From Pseudomonadota bacterium (GTDB taxonomy: Bacteria > Pseudomonadota > Alphaproteobacteria > Sphingomonadales > Sphingomonadaceae), in the NCBI GenBank assembly GCA_023436615.1, contig JAEZIO010000001.1, forward strand, positions 1 to 64,000: DNA of 64,000 bases, read 5' to 3'. A model generated the notes under the pieces. It saw only the letters and a program-made list of their open reading frames with translations. It did not search any database and was not told the origin of the DNA. Each line of letters begins with the position of its first letter. The stretch's first letter is position 1. Both the position numbers and the translations under genes were made by a program. Of the stretch, positions 15,795 to 25,542 are shown piece after piece.

Positions 15795-18482
15795 ATTCGC
15801 CACCGGCGACCAGCCGGTGAGGCGCGCCCTCACTCGCTCCACTGCCAGGTCCAGCGGTACGCGGCTCACAGTCACGCCAGGCGGAAACGCGCGCAGCAGC
15901 CGCGACGGCATTGCCGCGGACAGGATGACGAAGATCCCGCGGTCGCCCTCGCGCCGAATGAGCCGCCCGAAGGCCTGGGCGAGGCGCGCGCCCACGACCC
16001 TGTCGTCATAGGCGCTGCCGCCGCTCGCCATCCGCCGCGCTGCGTGAAGCACGGTCGGCCGCGGCCAGGGCACCCGCTCCATCACCACCAGCCTCAGGGA
16101 TTCGCCGGGAACGTCCACTCCGTCGCGAAGCGCATCGGTTCCCAGAAGCGAAGCGCGCGGGTCGTCGCGGAAGATGTCGACGAGCGTGCCGGCGTCGATC
16201 GGGTCGACATGCTGCGCCAGCAGCGGCAGTCCCGCGCGGGCAAGCCGGTCCGCGATCCGCGCGTGCACCGCCTTTAAGCGCTGGATCGCGGTGAAAAGCC
16301 CGAGCGTACCGCCTTCGGCAGCCTCGATCAGCCGCGCATAACCCCCGGCGAGCGCGGCCAGGTCTCCCTGCTTGATGTCCGTGACCACCAGCACTTCCGA
16401 CGCCGCCGCATAATCGAAGGGGCTGTGCGCTTCGAAATGATCGACCGTGCAATCGAGATGCGCGGCGCCGGTCCGCTCGTCCGCCGTTTCCCAGCCGTCC
16501 CCGCCGCGAAGCGTCGCCGATGTGACCAGCACGCCGTCGGCGGGCTTCAGCACCACCTCGGCGAGCGGACGCGTCGGATCGAGCCAGCGGCGGTTGATGG
16601 CGATGTCATATTCGCGGCCGTCGATCCGCTCCACCGCCAGCCAGTCGACGAAGTCCGGGTCGGCCGGACCGCCGATTCGCGCGAGCAGCGCGCCCCATGC
16701 CGCCAGCGTCTCCCGCCGCCAGCCGAGCCCGTTGATCGCGCCTTCGACGCGCGCTCGCGCGGCGGAGTCGAGCCAGTCGGGCGCATCCTCGAGCACTGCC
16801 TCGAGCCTGCGCGACAGCACCGCAAGCGGCTTCTGGAGCGCTTCGAGCGCCTCCAGCGCGGCCGCCGCTTTGCCCACCAGCGCGCCGTCCGGCTCGGCAA
16901 GCTCGGTCTCCAGCCCATAGCCGGCATCCTGCGCCCTCGCCCGGGCGTAAACCGTGCCGCGCACCTCGGCGAGCAGCGCCTCGAAGGCTCCGAACGGCGC
17001 ACCCTCCGCGATGCGGGCCAACCAGCCGTCCGACGGGAAAGCGCGCGCCGCCTCGATCGCCTGCTCGAGCGCCCTCCCGCCCTCCTCGTCGTAGGAAGCG
17101 ACGTCCATCAGCCGCGCGGCGAGCCCGCGCCGCCGGCCGCGCGAACGGCCTTCCGGGCCGACGATCCACCGGCGCATCTCGATCGCTTCCTGTCCGCCAA
17201 GGGCGACCGCGAAGGTCGAATCGGCCGCGTCGAACAGGTGATGGCCCTCGTCGAATACGATCTGCCGCGGCGCGATCTCGCGCGACCGCGCGGCGTTGAT
17301 CATCACCAGCGCGTGGTTGGCGATGACCAGGTCCGCCTCCCGACCCGCCCGCTCCGCGCGCTCGATGAAGCAGCGCCGGTAATGCGGGCAGCCGCCGTAG
17401 ACGCATTCGCCGCGTCGGTCGGTTAGCGCGGTCGACCCCGCGCGGCGGAACAGGCTTGGCAGCCATCCCGGCAGGTCGCCGCCGACCATGTCCCCGTCCT
17501 TGCTGTAAGCGGCCCAGCGGCCCACCAGTTGCGCAAGCACGGCCGGCCTGCCGGAAAAGCCGCCCTGCAGCGCGTCCTCGAGGTTGAGCAGGCACAGGTA
17601 ATTCTCGCGCCCCTTGCGGATCACGACCCGTTTCGCCCGCTGCCTGGGGTCGGCGAATAGCCGCGGCCCTTCGGAGTCGAGCTGGCGCTGCAATGCCTTG
17701 GTGAAGGTCGAGACCCAGACGGTCCCGCCCGACCGCTCGGCCCACAATGTCGCCGGCGCAAGATAGGCGAGCGTCTTGCCTATGCCCGTGCCCGCTTCCG
17801 CCAGCAGCATGTTCGGCCCGTCGCGCGACTTGCGCGGCGCGAACACCGTCGCGGCCGAAACCGCCATCGCTCGCTGGCCCTCGCGCGGCTCGGCCGCTTC
17901 GCCCGTCAGCTCGCCGAGCTTGCCTTGCGCGTCCTCGGCGCCGACGCGGGTCGCGAGCGGCGGCGGCCGTTCTCCGGCCTCCTCCCAGACGGGCAGGCGA
18001 GAGAAGAGCATGCGCTCGCCGCGCTCGGGGCGCTGAAGCCGCGATCCGACCAATGGCGCCCAGCCCCAGCCGAGCCGGTGCAGGCTCGCGTTGACGGTCC
18101 ATGCGCCTTCGCGCTCCGGCCAGTCGGGGTCCGCCAGCCGTTCGAGCAGGGCCGCCGCAATCCGCGGCAAGGCACGCGCCGCTTCCGAATCCGTTGCCGG
18201 CGGCTCCAGCGCGACGGCGCGGCTCAGGCCCGCCGGCGTCGGCACGGCGAAGCGCGCCGGATGCACGAACGCGAACAGCTCGAGGAGGTCGAGCCCCGAC
18301 AGCTCCGCATAGCCGAGCCGCTGCCCGACCAGCGGCGCGTTGAGGATGATGTGCGGAGTCTCCGCCGCGCGGGCGATCGCTTCGCCCCTGGTCGCTTCGC
18401 GCACGGGACAGTCCCGTGGGCCCGACGGATCGGCGATCCAGATTCCGGCGTGGGTCGCATGGAGAGAAGGCAGCGGAAGCAC
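15732..18482 (-). CDS. DinG-like ATP-dependent DNA helicase (Fe-S, XPD type)
   Basis: A superfamily 2 helicase of about 916 residues acting on damaged or structured DNA. The P-loop AEAGTGIGKTLAYL is near residue 230 and the DEGH box (FDEGHHLFD) near 408. Between them four cysteines (ENYLCLLN, then GECVYGGCPHYRRCF) fit the 4Fe-4S site of XPD/DinG enzymes. Late motifs include TSATLRG and a GRLIRREGDRG arginine finger. The start is uncertain. The GTG at 18482 (LPLPSLHATHAGIWIAD) is preferred, but a TTG at 18524 is possible; neither has a clear ribosome site. The end overlaps the merR-like gene by 63 bases. Confidence 0.85.
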   Translation of the reverse strand: MLPLPSLHATHAGIWIADPSGPRDCPVREATRGEAIARAAETPHIILNAPLVGQRLGYAELSGLDLLELFAFVHPARFAVPTPAGLSRAVALEPPATDSEAARALPRIAAALLERLADPDWPEREGAWTVNASLHRLGWGWAPLVGSRLQRPERGERMLFSRLPVWEEAGERPPPLATRVGAEDAQGKLGELTGEAAEPREGQRAMAVSAATVFAPRKSRDGPNMLLAEAGTGIGKTLAYLAPATLWAERSGGTVWVSTFTKALQRQLDSEGPRLFADPRQRAKRVVIRKGRENYLCLLNLEDALQGGFSGRPAVLAQLVGRWAAYSKDGDMVGGDLPGWLPSLFRRAGSTALTDRRGECVYGGCPHYRRCFIERAERAGREADLVIANHALVMINAARSREIAPRQIVFDEGHHLFDAADSTFAVALGGQEAIEMRRWIVGPEGRSRGRRRGLAARLMDVASYDEEGGRALEQAIEAARAFPSDGWLARIAEGAPFGAFEALLAEVRGTVYARARAQDAGYGLETELAEPDGALVGKAAAALEALEALQKPLAVLSRRLEAVLEDAPDWLDSAARARVEGAINGLGWRRETLAAWGALLARIGGPADPDFVDWLAVERIDGREYDIAINRRWLDPTRPLAEVVLKPADGVLVTSATLRGGDGWETADERTGAAHLDCTVDHFEAHSPFDYAAASEVLVVTDIKQGDLAALAGGYARLIEAAEGGTLGLFTAIQRLKAVHARIADRLARAGLPLLAQHVDPIDAGTLVDIFRDDPRASLLGTDALRDGVDVPGESLRLVVMERVPWPRPTVLHAARRMASGGSAYDDRVVGARLAQAFGRLIRREGDRGIFVILSAAMPSRLLRAFPPGVTVSRVPLDLAVERVRARLTGWSPVANSIVEGGSEAVANLDQPFDIE

Positions 18483-18591
18483 GATGAGGTCTTGTACGCT
18501 TTTTGTTCCGGTGGGCCAGCCCAATCGGGGCCCAGCGGCTTTGTCTCGCCGGCGACTGCCCTTAGACAGCGCGCTCGGACAGGGGCTGCCA

Positions 18592-20124
18592 ATGAATGAT
18601 CGCTCTCACGGCTACGACATTTCCGTCGGCTACAGCTACAATTTCCACCGGGAGATGGCCCCCGACTGGATGGACTTTTGCGTCGGCGCAAACGGGTTCG
18701 AAGCGCCGCGGCGGGGCAGCGATTACCGCTACCTGGACCTCGGTTGCGGGCAGGGCTTCGGCCTATGCCTGCTGGCGGCGGCGAACCCCGAAGCCGAGTT
18801 CGTTGGCATAGATTTCCAGGACGACCACATCGCGCATGCCCGATCCCTGGCGGAGGCCGCGGCCCTCACGAATGTGCGCTTTGTCCAGGCCGATTTCATC
18901 GAGCTTGCGAAGGCGTGGCCCGACAAGCTGGGGACGTTCGATTATGTTGGGCTCCAGGGCATATTGAGCTGGATCTCGGCCGATCTCAGGGCCGCCGTCA
19001 TGCAATGCGTCGCCCACGCAACGCGGCAAGGCAGCCTGGTCTACTTCGGCTACAACACGCAGCCCGGGTCGCTCAGCGCGACGCCGTTCCAGCACATGGC
19101 CCACCTCATCAAGGAGAAATCGGGAAGCAGCTCGACCGATGCGCTCGCCCGCGCGATCGAGCTGTTCGATGGGCTGAAGAAAGCCAAAGCGCCGATCTTC
19201 CAGGTCCTGCCCGGCCTTGCCAGGCGGCTCGACTCGCTCGCCTCCGAACCCGTCGGCTATCTGGTCCACGAATATCTCACCGAGCACTGGATCCCGCTGT
19301 GGCATTCCGAGGTCAGCCGTGAGGCCGCTGCGGCGGGATTGGCTTATGTGGGCACGGCGACGGTCGCCCAGGCGCTGCTCCCCGACGCGATTGCCCCGGC
19401 GACGCGCGCGCTCATATTGCAGGAAGCGGACGGCGACCTTCGCCAGGACCTGCAGGACCTGGTGCTGAACCAGCCGTTTCGCCGCGACATTTTCTACCGC
19501 GGCACGCCGCGAAAGACCGGCGGCGGCGGCGGACTCGATCCCGATGCACGCTTGCACCTGCTGTCGCCCCCGCGACCGGGCGCGCCGGTCGTGTTCAAGT
19601 CGACGTTCGGAGACGTCACCGTCGACCATGCCGCCATCACCGACCTGGTCGAGAGGCTTTCCGCGGGGCCCGCACCGGTCTCCGAGCTGATGGCCCTGCG
19701 CAATCCGGCGCGGCAGGACACTCGCCGGATCCTGCTGCTGATGCTGCAGTCCGGAATCCTGATGGTCGGCGCGGCGGCCTCGGGTCCCACGGAGAAAGTC
19801 GAGCGCTTCAACGCTGCGGTTGCGCGCGCCGCAAGCGAAGGCGTGCCCTACAATCATGTCGCGGCGGCGGCGTTCGGCTCGGGCGTGCTGGTCAGCGAGA
19901 TCGATCTGCTGCTCATCGATGCATGGCTCGCGCAACCGAAAGCGCCAGACAAAGACGCCCTGGCCGATCGTCTTCGTGAGAAGCTGACGCGGCTTGGCCG
20001 GTTGAACGCCGGAGGTTCGGCACCGCCGCCCGAAGCGGACCTGCGCCTGCAGCTTGGCCAGCGCGTGGGCCTGTTCCTCGATCGGCAGTTGCCGCACTGG
20101 CGCAGGCTCGGCGTGCTGCAATAA
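18592..20124 (+). CDS. SAM-dependent methyltransferase with regulatory domain
   Basis: A 510-residue protein. The Rossmann methyltransferase domain carries motif I YLDLGCGQGFG (about 47-57), the acidic loop EFVGIDFQDDHI, and NVRFVQADF. A second part (about 215-300) resembles the methyltransferase regulatory domain (MethyTransf_Reg). A long C-terminal region follows. The substrate is unknown. The open frame reaches back into the antisense of the helicase gene, but MNDRSHGYDISVGYSYNF is the natural start of this family. It is flanked by the divergent helicase gene and lysS. Confidence 0.82.
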   Translation: MNDRSHGYDISVGYSYNFHREMAPDWMDFCVGANGFEAPRRGSDYRYLDLGCGQGFGLCLLAAANPEAEFVGIDFQDDHIAHARSLAEAAALTNVRFVQADFIELAKAWPDKLGTFDYVGLQGILSWISADLRAAVMQCVAHATRQGSLVYFGYNTQPGSLSATPFQHMAHLIKEKSGSSSTDALARAIELFDGLKKAKAPIFQVLPGLARRLDSLASEPVGYLVHEYLTEHWIPLWHSEVSREAAAAGLAYVGTATVAQALLPDAIAPATRALILQEADGDLRQDLQDLVLNQPFRRDIFYRGTPRKTGGGGGLDPDARLHLLSPPRPGAPVVFKSTFGDVTVDHAAITDLVERLSAGPAPVSELMALRNPARQDTRRILLLMLQSGILMVGAAASGPTEKVERFNAAVARAASEGVPYNHVAAAAFGSGVLVSEIDLLLIDAWLAQPKAPDKDALADRLREKLTRLGRLNAGGSAPPPEADLRLQLGQRVGLFLDRQLPHWRRLGVLQ

Positions 20125-20170
20125 GCGGCGGGTGGCAGGCTGGGCCGCCGTTCGCTAGAGCCCGCCACTC

Positions 20171-21748
20171 ATGCAACAGCCGCAAGACATCCGCATTGCC
20201 GCGATGCAATCGAAGGCCTGGCCCTACGAGGAAGCGCGCAAGCTCCTGAAGCGCTGGCCCGACGGCAAGCCGGACGGCCAGCCTGTCATATTCGAGACCG
20301 GCTACGGCCCGTCCGGCCTGCCGCACATCGGCACCTGGAACGAAGTCGCCCGGACCAGCTTCGTCCGCCACGCCTATGAAGAGCTGACCGGCAATGCGAC
20401 GCGGCTGATCGCGTTCAGCGACGACATGGACGGGCTACGCAAGGTCCCCGACAACCTGCCCAATGCCGAGCTTCTCCACGCCCACCTCGGCAAGCCGCTG
20501 ACCCGAATCCCGGATCCGTTCGGAAGCCACGAAAGCTTCGCCCACCACAACAATGCGATGCTTCGGGGCTTTCTCGACCGCTTCGGCTTCGACTACGAAT
20601 TCCTGTCGGCGACCGAATGCTATGGCAGCGGACGGTTCGACGAGGTGATCCGGCAGGTGCTTCGCAACTGGGACGGCGTCATGGGCGTCATGCTCCCGAC
20701 GCTGCGCGAGGAGCGGCGCAAGACCTACTCTCCCATCCTCCCGATCTCCCCGACGACAGGAATCGTCCTTCAGGTGCCGGTCGAGGTCATCGATGCCGAG
20801 GCAGGGATGATCGCGTTCGAGGATGCTGGACAGCGCGTCGAGCAGTCGGCGCTCGGCGGCATGGCCAAGCTCCAGTGGAAGGTCGACTGGGCCGCGCGCT
20901 GGGTCGCTCTCGGAGTCGATTACGAAATGGCCGGCAAGGACCTCATCGACAGCGTGGTGCAGTCGGGCAGGATCGCGCGGATCCTCGGCGGCAGTCCGCC
21001 CGAGGGCTTCAACTACGAGATGTTCCTCGACGACAAGGGCGAGAAAATCTCGAAGTCCAAGGGCAACGGGCTGAGCCTGGAGGAATGGCTGCGCTACGGG
21101 AGCGAGGAAAGCCTCGCTTTCTACATCTATCGCGAGCCGAAGAAGGCGAAGAGCCTGCACATGGGCGTCATCCCGCGCGCCGTCGACGAATATTGGCAGT
21201 TTCGCGAGCGATATCGGGAGCAGCCGATCGATCAGAAGCTCGGCAACCCCGTTCACCACATCCACGCGGGCAAGGTTCCGGCAAAAACGCTGCCACTGAC
21301 CTACGGGCTGCTGCTCAACCTCGTGAGCCTGCCCGGCTGCGGCAAGAAGGACACGGCGTGGAAGTTCGTCCAGCGCTACGCGCCCGGGACCTCGCCCGAG
21401 GCCGACCCCGAGCTCGACCAGCTCATCGAGCTCGCCGTCAATTACGCGGCCGATTTCGTCGAGCCGAACCTAACTCGCCGCGCCCCGACGGAAGAAGAAG
21501 CCGCGGCCCTGCGCGATCTCGATTCGCAGCTGGCGGCCCTGCCGGCCGATGCCGACGCAGAGACGATCCAGCATCTCGTGTTCGAGGTCGGCAAGCGGCA
21601 TTACGGCAAGGAGCGGCTGCGCGACTGGTTCCAGGCGCTCTACGAAACTTTGCTCGGCTCGTCGCAGGGACCGCGCATGGGCAGCTTCATCGCCCTTTAC
21701 GGGATCGGCAACAGCCGCACGCTGATCGCCGAAGCGCTGGCTAGCTAG
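20171..21748 (+). CDS. lysS: Lysyl-tRNA synthetase, class I
   Basis: Charges tRNA-Lys. This is the class I form found in archaea and many alphaproteobacteria, not the usual bacterial class II enzyme. The HIGH motif reads PHIG (51-54) in GPSGLPHIGTWNE. The KMSKS motif reads KISKSKG at about 292. The 525-residue length fits the family. Its final 8 bases overlap the end of the convergent DUF885 gene. No second lysyl-tRNA synthetase is seen in the window. Confidence 0.95.
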   Translation: MQQPQDIRIAAMQSKAWPYEEARKLLKRWPDGKPDGQPVIFETGYGPSGLPHIGTWNEVARTSFVRHAYEELTGNATRLIAFSDDMDGLRKVPDNLPNAELLHAHLGKPLTRIPDPFGSHESFAHHNNAMLRGFLDRFGFDYEFLSATECYGSGRFDEVIRQVLRNWDGVMGVMLPTLREERRKTYSPILPISPTTGIVLQVPVEVIDAEAGMIAFEDAGQRVEQSALGGMAKLQWKVDWAARWVALGVDYEMAGKDLIDSVVQSGRIARILGGSPPEGFNYEMFLDDKGEKISKSKGNGLSLEEWLRYGSEESLAFYIYREPKKAKSLHMGVIPRAVDEYWQFRERYREQPIDQKLGNPVHHIHAGKVPAKTLPLTYGLLLNLVSLPGCGKKDTAWKFVQRYAPGTSPEADPELDQLIELAVNYAADFVEPNLTRRAPTEEEAAALRDLDSQLAALPADADAETIQHLVFEVGKRHYGKERLRDWFQALYETLLGSSQGPRMGSFIALYGIGNSRTLIAEALAS

Positions 21749-23594
21749 CCTTCTTCGCCGCGATCCAGGCGTCGATCTTCTGCTCGAGGATCGCCAGCGG
21801 CAGCGCGCCGGTGTTCAGCACCTGGTCGTGGAACTCGCGGATGTCGAACCGGTCGCCAAGCTCGGCCTTTGCCTTGTCGCGCAGCCGCTGGATCGCCAGG
21901 GCGCCCGTCTTGTACGCGGTCGCCTGGCTCGGAATGGCGATGTAGCGCTCGACCTCCGCCGTGGCGTCCGTCTTCGACATGCCGGAGTGGCCCAGCATGT
22001 AGTCGATCGCCTGCTCGCGGGTCCAACCCTTGGCGTGGATTCCCGTGTCGACCACCAGGCGCATGGCGCGCAGCATCTCGTCGTTAAGCGTACCGAAGCG
22101 CTGATACGGATCCGCGTAGAGTCCCATCGGATAGCCGAGCGTTTCCGAATAGAGCGCCCAGCCTTCGACATAGGCCGTGTTGCCGCCGAAGCGCATGAAC
22201 GGCGGAAGCTTGTCGTTCTCCTGCGCCAGGCTGATCTGGAAGTGGTGGCCCGGCTCCCCTTCGTGGAGGAACAAAGTCGTCATCTCCCACGTGCTTCGCG
22301 TCGGAAGATCGTACGCATTGAAATAGAATGTGCCGGGCCGCGAGCCGTCCGGCGTGCCCTGCTCATAGGAGCCGCCGGCCTCGAACTTCTCGCGGAAAGG
22401 CTCGTACGGCCGGATCACCAGCGCCGCCTTGGGCATGTGCGAGAAATATTCGGGAAGCTTGGGTTCGACTCGCTTCTGGATGTCGTAATAGCCCTGGGTC
22501 AGCGCCTCGCGGCTTTTCGGCTGGAACTGCTTGGCCGTGCGCATGTAATCGAAGAACTGGTGCAGGCTGCCCTTGAAGCCGACCTCCTGCCGGACCTTGT
22601 CGAACTCGGTCGTGATCCGCGCGACTTCGCCGAGCCCGGTCTGGTGGATCTGCTCGGCCGTAAGCGGGAGCGTGGTCGTCGACTGCAGCAGGTACGCGTA
22701 GAGCTTGTCGCCGCCCGGCATGTACATCAGCCCCGCGCCCGCGCGCGCCTTGGGCAGATATTCGGTCTTCAGGAAATCGCGCAGCCGCCTAAGCGCCGGA
22801 TAGAGCTCGTCTGTGATGGCGGCGCGATATTGCGCTGTCAGCCGCTCGCGGTCCGCCGCGGAAATTGCGTCGGGAAACTTCTTGACCGGCCCGAAGTATG
22901 ACGATTCCTCCGGCTTCTGCTTGAGCTGGTTGTCCAGCTGCTCGATCATGTTGCGGACCGTCATCTTGGTTTCGACGACGCCAGTCGCCTCGCCTTGCCG
23001 GAACCGACCGATCGCCCGGTCGAGATAGGTCGCGAACTCCTTGTGGCGCTTGAGGTTGTTCTCGTAATCGGCGAGCGTCTTGAACGGTGCCGCCCCCTGC
23101 CCGCTGGCGAAGGTCGGGTAGAAGGTGTGGAAGCCGAAGAAGTGGTTCATCGGCCGCACCGCCGTCAGCGCCAGCATGTCCGGCTGCAGCCCGCGCAGCG
23201 TGTCCTTCGTCTGGAACTCGAACGTGTCGTAGGCGAGCTGGTCGGTCGGATCGAGCTTCGAGCGGTCGATGGTGCGAAGCGCCGCGAGATCGTGCTCCGC
23301 AGCGGCGCGCTCGCCGGCATAATATTCGTCGGTGATATAGTCGCCGAAGCGGTCGGCGTAGCGCAGGTCGCCGCGGAAGATCGCCTGCAGCGGGTTGCGC
23401 TGGAGGTTCGCCTCGTCGCTTGCCTTGAACAGCTCGAACAGCCGGTCGTGCTCGCTCTTGACCGGCTCGGCCGGGACCGGCTGGACCGGTGCGACAGCCG
23501 GGACGACCGGGGCCGGAGCTGGCGCCGTCGCGCAGGCGGAAAGCGCGCAGGTGGAAAGGAGCGCCGCAAGGGCAAGTGCGCGAGACGTCATCAA
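21741..23594 (-). CDS. DUF885 family exported (lipo)protein, probable metallopeptidase
   Basis: A 617-residue protein. The N-terminus is a lipoprotein-type signal (LSACAT lipobox near residue 20) followed by a Pro/Ala/Val linker. The body matches DUF885, related in fold to zinc aminopeptidases, with the signature HEGEPGHH in FLHEGEPGHHFQIS. Other family marks are YVEGWALYSE and GHSGMSK. It is probably periplasmic or outer-membrane attached. The substrate is unknown. The start ATG-ATG pair leaves a 3-base choice. Confidence 0.88.
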   Translation of the reverse strand: MMTSRALALAALLSTCALSACATAPAPAPVVPAVAPVQPVPAEPVKSEHDRLFELFKASDEANLQRNPLQAIFRGDLRYADRFGDYITDEYYAGERAAAEHDLAALRTIDRSKLDPTDQLAYDTFEFQTKDTLRGLQPDMLALTAVRPMNHFFGFHTFYPTFASGQGAAPFKTLADYENNLKRHKEFATYLDRAIGRFRQGEATGVVETKMTVRNMIEQLDNQLKQKPEESSYFGPVKKFPDAISAADRERLTAQYRAAITDELYPALRRLRDFLKTEYLPKARAGAGLMYMPGGDKLYAYLLQSTTTLPLTAEQIHQTGLGEVARITTEFDKVRQEVGFKGSLHQFFDYMRTAKQFQPKSREALTQGYYDIQKRVEPKLPEYFSHMPKAALVIRPYEPFREKFEAGGSYEQGTPDGSRPGTFYFNAYDLPTRSTWEMTTLFLHEGEPGHHFQISLAQENDKLPPFMRFGGNTAYVEGWALYSETLGYPMGLYADPYQRFGTLNDEMLRAMRLVVDTGIHAKGWTREQAIDYMLGHSGMSKTDATAEVERYIAIPSQATAYKTGALAIQRLRDKAKAELGDRFDIREFHDQVLNTGALPLAILEQKIDAWIAAKKAS

Positions 23595-23715
23595 ATCCTC
23601 CCCGGGATCAAGGCTGTCTTATCCGCTTAATACGGCGGCCGGTCCGCCGCAACGGGCAACAAGGAAAAGACGCCGCGCACATTCAACGCCGCTTCGATGA
23701 AGTCGCCTGCGCGAT

Positions 23716-24636
23716 CTACCAGAAGAAGTTGTACTCGACGTCGACGATGCGCCCGGTGATCGTGTTCACAAGCACGGCGTCGTCCCAGTAGCGCACCCAC
23801 TTGTACGGCCAGGGCGCATAGGGAAGGCGGTACGACCACGGATCGTTCAGCCAGTAGCTGCTGCTGTAATAGCTTGGCCACAGGCGCCAGCCGATTCCGT
23901 AGCGGCGGTAATTCCAGCCGAACGGATCGAAATAGATGCCGATTCGGAAATGCGAGCGGTGGTGGCGGCGATGGTTGCGCCAGTCGTAGCGCCCGTCGCG
24001 CCGCCAGTGCGTGCTCCACTGCGGGGCGTTGTCGCCGCGCGCCGCCATCTGCGGCGCCGGAGCCGGTCGGTCGGGCCGAGCGCCTTCGGGAACGCGGACG
24101 CGGGCGAGCCGCTCGCGCAGCCGCGTGTCCCCTGCACGGATGGTGTCGCGTTCGCGCTGACGCCACTGCGCCACGCTGTCGCTGTCGGTCCCGCGCTCGC
24201 CCAACGTCGGCCGCCCGCGCGCGTTGACGCGCGCTTCGGCTGCACCATTGTCGTTGCCGCGATCGCGAATGCGTTCGCGGATCTGTGCGCGGCGCGCGTC
24301 GATCTCGCTCGGATCGCGGGCTTCGCGGACGGCGCGGATTCGCTCGATGTCGGCCGCGCTCGCGCGACCTTCGGCTTGCGCGCGCGCCTCGGCATCAAAG
24401 CTGCCGCGCGCCTCCGCCCGCTCGACGCGTTCAGCTCGCTCGACCCGTTCAATCCGTTCGACGCGCGGCTCGCGTACGCGCTCCCGCTCCTCGCGGACCT
24501 GGGCGCGCTGCGGGCGCGCTTCGGACCGTTCCGCGCGGCGTTCCTCGCGGGCGCTGTCGTCGCCCTCGGCCTGCTGCGCCAGCGCAGGGGAAATCATGGT
24601 TCCGGCGAGAAGCGCGGACAGGACAAACTTACGCAT
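23716..24636 (-). CDS. RcnB-like exported protein with Arg/Glu-rich repeat region
   Basis: A 306-residue protein with a signal peptide (about 1-21, cleavage near ALA-QQ). Residues about 25-90 hold degenerate repeats of the type RVERIERVERAERVERAE, predicted to be a long charged helix. The charged region runs to about 200. The C-terminal 80 residues, with an Arg/His-rich stretch then WPYKWVRYWDDAVLVNTITGRIVDV, match the RcnB domain (a periplasmic protein tied to Ni/Co homeostasis in E. coli). The ATG at 24636 is preferred because GAGG precedes it. The function in this lineage is not established. Confidence 0.8.
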   Translation of the reverse strand: MRKFVLSALLAGTMISPALAQQAEGDDSAREERRAERSEARPQRAQVREERERVREPRVERIERVERAERVERAEARGSFDAEARAQAEGRASAADIERIRAVREARDPSEIDARRAQIRERIRDRGNDNGAAEARVNARGRPTLGERGTDSDSVAQWRQRERDTIRAGDTRLRERLARVRVPEGARPDRPAPAPQMAARGDNAPQWSTHWRRDGRYDWRNHRRHHRSHFRIGIYFDPFGWNYRRYGIGWRLWPSYYSSSYWLNDPWSYRLPYAPWPYKWVRYWDDAVLVNTITGRIVDVEYNFFW

Positions 24637-24771
24637 GGGGACCTCAAAACAGGACGTCATCTTGAGATTGATATCCGCCTCGCGAGATTAGCCGTTGCTT
24701 AACCGTTACGGCTTTGCCGGATCGCCTTTCCCGGTCTTGCAAACGCCGTTCCGGCAGCACATCCCTGCGCC

Positions 24772-25542
24772 ATGGCGGCGACCGAAACGGCAATGGGGAA
24801 AATCGGCGTTGCCGAACGCGGAAGCGGCGCGACGCCGATCGTCTTCCTGCACGGCGTCGGCTCCGACAAGTCGGTGTGGGCGCCGCAGCTCGACCATTTC
24901 GGAAGACGCCGGCGAACGCTCGCCTTCGACTATCCCGGCTACGGCGACAGCGACCCGGCTCCGGACGGAACGACCCGCGACGACTTCGCGCGCGCTATGC
25001 TGGCGGCGATGGATTCGCTCGGCGTCGGGATCGCGCACGTCTGCGGCCTCTCGCTTGGAGGAGTGATCGCCATCGCGATGCACGCGATAGCGCCGCAGCG
25101 CTGCCGCTCGCTGATCCTCGCCGACACGTTCGCGGCGCACCCCGACGGACGCGCGATCTACGAGCGCTCCGTCGCTGGAAGCGCCGATCTGCGCGCGATG
25201 GCGGAAGCGCGTGTCGATGTCCTGCTCGCCCAGCCCGCCGACGGAGCCCACCGCACGGACACGGTCGAGACAATGGCGCGCATCGACCCGACCGCTTACC
25301 GCATCGGCGCCGAAGCCGTGTGGCTCGCCGACCAGCGCGACCGCGCCGCCGCGATCGACGTGCCGACGCTCGTCCTCTGCGGTGCCGAGGACAAGGTGAC
25401 TCCGCCGCCCCTGTCGCACGAACTCGTCGATCTGATCCCCGGCGCGCGCTACGCGGAGATCGTCGGTGCCGGCCACCTGACCAATGTCGAGCAGGCGGAC
25501 GAGTTCAACCGCCTCGTCGAGGAGTTCATCGCCAATGGCTGA
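24772..25542 (+). CDS. Alpha/beta-hydrolase (3-oxoadipate enol-lactonase-like)
   Basis: A 256-residue cytoplasmic alpha/beta-hydrolase. The oxyanion region FLHGVGSDKSVW is followed by the nucleophile elbow GLSLGG (Ser about 94), the acid in LCGAEDKVTPP, and the His in GAGHLTNVEQ. The best-known look-alikes are enol-lactonases of the beta-ketoadipate pathway, but no other pca gene is present. Its end overlaps the thiolase start by 8 bases, implying a joint role in acyl-CoA metabolism. Confidence 0.85.
   Translation: MAATETAMGKIGVAERGSGATPIVFLHGVGSDKSVWAPQLDHFGRRRRTLAFDYPGYGDSDPAPDGTTRDDFARAMLAAMDSLGVGIAHVCGLSLGGVIAIAMHAIAPQRCRSLILADTFAAHPDGRAIYERSVAGSADLRAMAEARVDVLLAQPADGAHRTDTVETMARIDPTAYRIGAEAVWLADQRDRAAAIDVPTLVLCGAEDKVTPPPLSHELVDLIPGARYAEIVGAGHLTNVEQADEFNRLVEEFIANG

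Noticed and set aside
16606..18102. Long alternate frame on the same strand as the DinG-like gene
   Set aside because: Arg/Gly/Ala-rich low-complexity translation without motifs, inside a gene with clear helicase motifs.
18763..20121. 452-codon minus-strand frame opposite the methyltransferase
   Set aside because: No recognisable motif; the plus strand has methyltransferase motif I and the correct family start.
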